Below the pieces are notes generated by a model that saw only the letters and a list, made by a program, of their open reading frames with translations, had not been told where the DNA came from and ran no database searches. Both the position numbers and the translations under genes were made by a program. Shown here in pieces: positions 7,001 through 7,292 of a stretch of DNA of 7,292 bases. The stretch comes from JBMOLK01 sp049325575 (GTDB lineage: Bacteria; Bacillota; Clostridia; Acetivibrionales; Acetivibrionaceae): positions 1-7,292 of the forward strand of contig JBMOLK010000225.1 in the NCBI GenBank assembly GCA_049325575.1, in the 5' to 3' direction. The stretch's first letter is position 1. Each line of letters starts with the position of its first letter.

Positions 7001-7292
7001 TTACTTCAGAAACCGGGAATCCCTTAGCAGGAAAGCCTAATGGTGTTGATTATGAGATATCCATCTCATATCCTAAAGATACTAATACCAATAAAAAAAA
7101 CATGGTATTTAAGACTGAAGTTACAAGGGTTGAGATAGGCGCGGTTGATGGAAGCAGCTTATTGCCTATTAATTCCGTTTTAAAACCTATTAAAGTTGTA
7201 GTAACATATAATGAGGGTACATGGTATAAAGAAGGTAAGACATCAGGCTTCATATTCCAGGAGGATATTTCCTCGTGGAAGCGGCTTGGTAC
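4012..7292 (+). CDS. Secreted FN3-repeat surface protein, paralogue of gene 1 (3' partial)
   Basis: The frame is open from ATG 4012 to the window end, giving 1093 complete codons and no stop. AGGAG eight bases upstream supports the start. Residues 1-28 form a signal peptide (R3, K5, R6; hydrophobic 9-18; V-L-A before S29). Seven FN3-like units follow at about 37-154, 155-260, 261-369, 370-515, 516-692, 697-797 and 798-893, with B-strand Trp at 66, 171, 282, 403, 716 and 823, and F-strand motifs such as LTANSTYY (467-474), LEPNTVYI (655-662) and LNPDTLYY (759-766). An acidic linker DDYDSDQD (896-903), a beta-rich module (924-1020) and the start of a pre-SLH module (from 1058) complete the visible part. 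The order matches gene 1, so SLH repeats are predicted after the window. No enzyme motif is seen. It is probably cotranscribed with gene 1 because the gap is 57 bases without a clear terminator. Role as stalk, adhesin or S-layer protein is inferred. Confidence 0.92.
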   Translation, partial: MARVKRITGLLLILVLILQQGIYNVVLASEEHLQTAPAMVRVEQRNVDEPPIGYNEFDTYYADFKWNVSFPPDASAGFLNIYLQEITKPYRPPRTRTLKERDLPGSLTSFRLKELNSGTIYYVDMTAYHTYVIDSTTYRSPESIPSNKVKVLTDISINAYSYGTNKIKIEWDDVWNSSRRIDYKLYISENSSFTNTPPIYIGQSQIGQDKPVTVNEATGKLEYVHTVRDSGRVYYVRIEPDVAEDELKRTQFSKTVSVSSFILVRTTKISTSDSGVIWKLEWSPVVTGLSDSSIRIVYHVYRGVIGSNDLPQYMAAVDGTNFFITLPPGEIQNYFIIRAIVTRDGQEVYRGVRIESDRIIVGEQEVPSRPAAPELAGKFERVEGDPIISYDSELKPNSATVLWRVPTKGDGQIDNDVAYDIWLLNDPDLIDNPPSGTKIASDVRMGSSNFILNGNTLVGYKYTVSNLTANSTYYLKIVAKKQFIEYVDDILQNVTYNSDPAIKVIITPARGPIDQPRVPARPPLKVKKTAQGKDMITRNTVTIQLKNLWYEQYNFAANRWEYIRSEKLDENDIPPFDPLTTVVDDVYYRKVAYDSGVTIDVGCVRFIEGMSYEEINTITADSITNFPVAANDPLEDSRLNPDRMKHNIDITLTNLEPNTVYIIWVRASRQSVNLTSGPSDPIIITTSPIVTAPIEKPVVPAFNYNLPSDTHIDVGWEYNTKYNYYLKYGLEDNIDAAVGDARITPEDLYESVYYRVKDLNPDTLYYFWIQAESVNEAGQTSRSEWSDAYPVRTLPYIPPDTPKGFGIKNSSDAITKNSITFEWIQEENVEYILEIASNIDYKDAKEYEVGMGSEFKVNGLLSNHRYYARLYGYDSLKDLRSEPTQSITVRTKRSSDDYDSDQDIESVITGEYIEKGTVITGGIWDIRIVGVNADRFVEYALNDKELDYKIDLKKPPSAYNKAKILVSDKVFKALTGLKENLIIETDKTSIVIRPGVLTSETGNPLAGKPNGVDYEISISYPKDTNTNKKNMVFKTEVTRVEIGAVDGSSLLPINSVLKPIKVVVTYNEGTWYKEGKTSGFIFQEDISSWKRLG
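4120..6690 (+). repeat. Divergent FN3-like repeat array of gene 2
   Basis: Seven consecutive units cover residues about 37-893. F-strand motifs include LNSGTIYY, DSGRVYY, LTANSTYY, LEPNTVYI, LNPDTLYY and LLSNHRYY, and most are followed by alternating hydrophobic residues as in FN3. Units are joined by Pro-rich linkers such as PSRPAAP (367-373), PRVPARPP (516-523) and PPDTP (798-802). The third unit has the weakest F-strand (PPGEIQNYF) and the fifth is unusually long (about 177 residues) because of an insertion near 564-647. The last three units align in order with units 3-5 of gene 1. Confidence 0.8.
6781..7071 (+). other. Conserved beta-rich module (W-DR-RPG) after FN3 array, gene 2
   Basis: Residues 924-1020 run from W924 (WDIRI) through D934-R935-F-V, the strand YKIDLK, VSDKVFKAL, LIIET and IRPG (992-995) to YEISISY. 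Motif order and spacing match residues 861-969 of gene 1. It follows an acidic linker at the same relative place. Probably a spacer between the FN3 stalk and the wall anchor; function unproven. Confidence 0.6.
7183..7292 (+). other. Start of pre-SLH beta module, gene 2 (cut by window end)
   Basis: Residues from K1058 read KPIKVVVTYNEG, then SGFIFQED and SSWKRLG, where the window ends. The K-P, T-Y-x-E-G and W-x-x-(V/L) pattern matches gene 1 residues 1084-1114. In gene 1 this module leads directly into SLH repeats. Confidence 0.5.

Noticed and set aside
4589..7253. Several minus-strand or alternative open frames of 60-101 codons opposite gene 2
   Set aside because: Gene 2 is open across the whole region with a signal peptide, FN3 periodicity and a ribosome binding site; the short frames have no motif or start signal.

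Overview
The window holds two long genes on the plus strand, one after the other and 57 bases apart. Both are cut by the window edges. Both encode large, tyrosine-rich, extracytoplasmic proteins built mainly from divergent fibronectin type III (FN3) units, and the first ends in S-layer homology (SLH) repeats. SLH anchoring, low to moderate GC (about 40% by eye), frequent ATA, AGA and AGG codons and a strong AGGAG ribosome binding site all suggest an anaerobic Gram-positive bacterium of the Clostridia (Bacillota). A relative of Acetivibrio or Ruminiclostridium is my best guess, but the sequence does not settle the genus.

Region by region: bases 1-3954 are the C-terminal 1317 codons of gene 1. 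They hold a partial FN3-like unit, five more FN3-like units, an acidic linker, a conserved beta-rich module, a proline-free helical stretch, a second small beta module, and three SLH-like repeats of which only the last is close to canonical. Bases 3955-4011 are a short gap with a perfect TATAAT hexamer and an AGGAG ribosome binding site. Bases 4012-7292 are the N-terminal 1093 codons of gene 2: a signal peptide, seven FN3-like units, an acidic linker, the same beta-rich module, and the start of the same second beta module, where the window ends.

The main observation is that the two proteins appear to be colinear paralogues. Their last three FN3 units, acidic linker, W-D-R-RPG module and pre-SLH module occur in the same order with the same local motifs. 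This implies an old tandem duplication. It predicts that gene 1 lacks a signal peptide and roughly 150 residues to its left, and that gene 2 continues for roughly 200 codons to the right, probably into SLH repeats. No catalytic domain is visible in either protein. The simplest reading is a pair of cell-wall-anchored surface stalk, adhesin or S-layer-like proteins. Partner, ligand and exact function cannot be read from this sequence.

I see no RNA gene, mobile element, CRISPR array or convincing terminator. No stretch longer than 57 bases lacks a gene.
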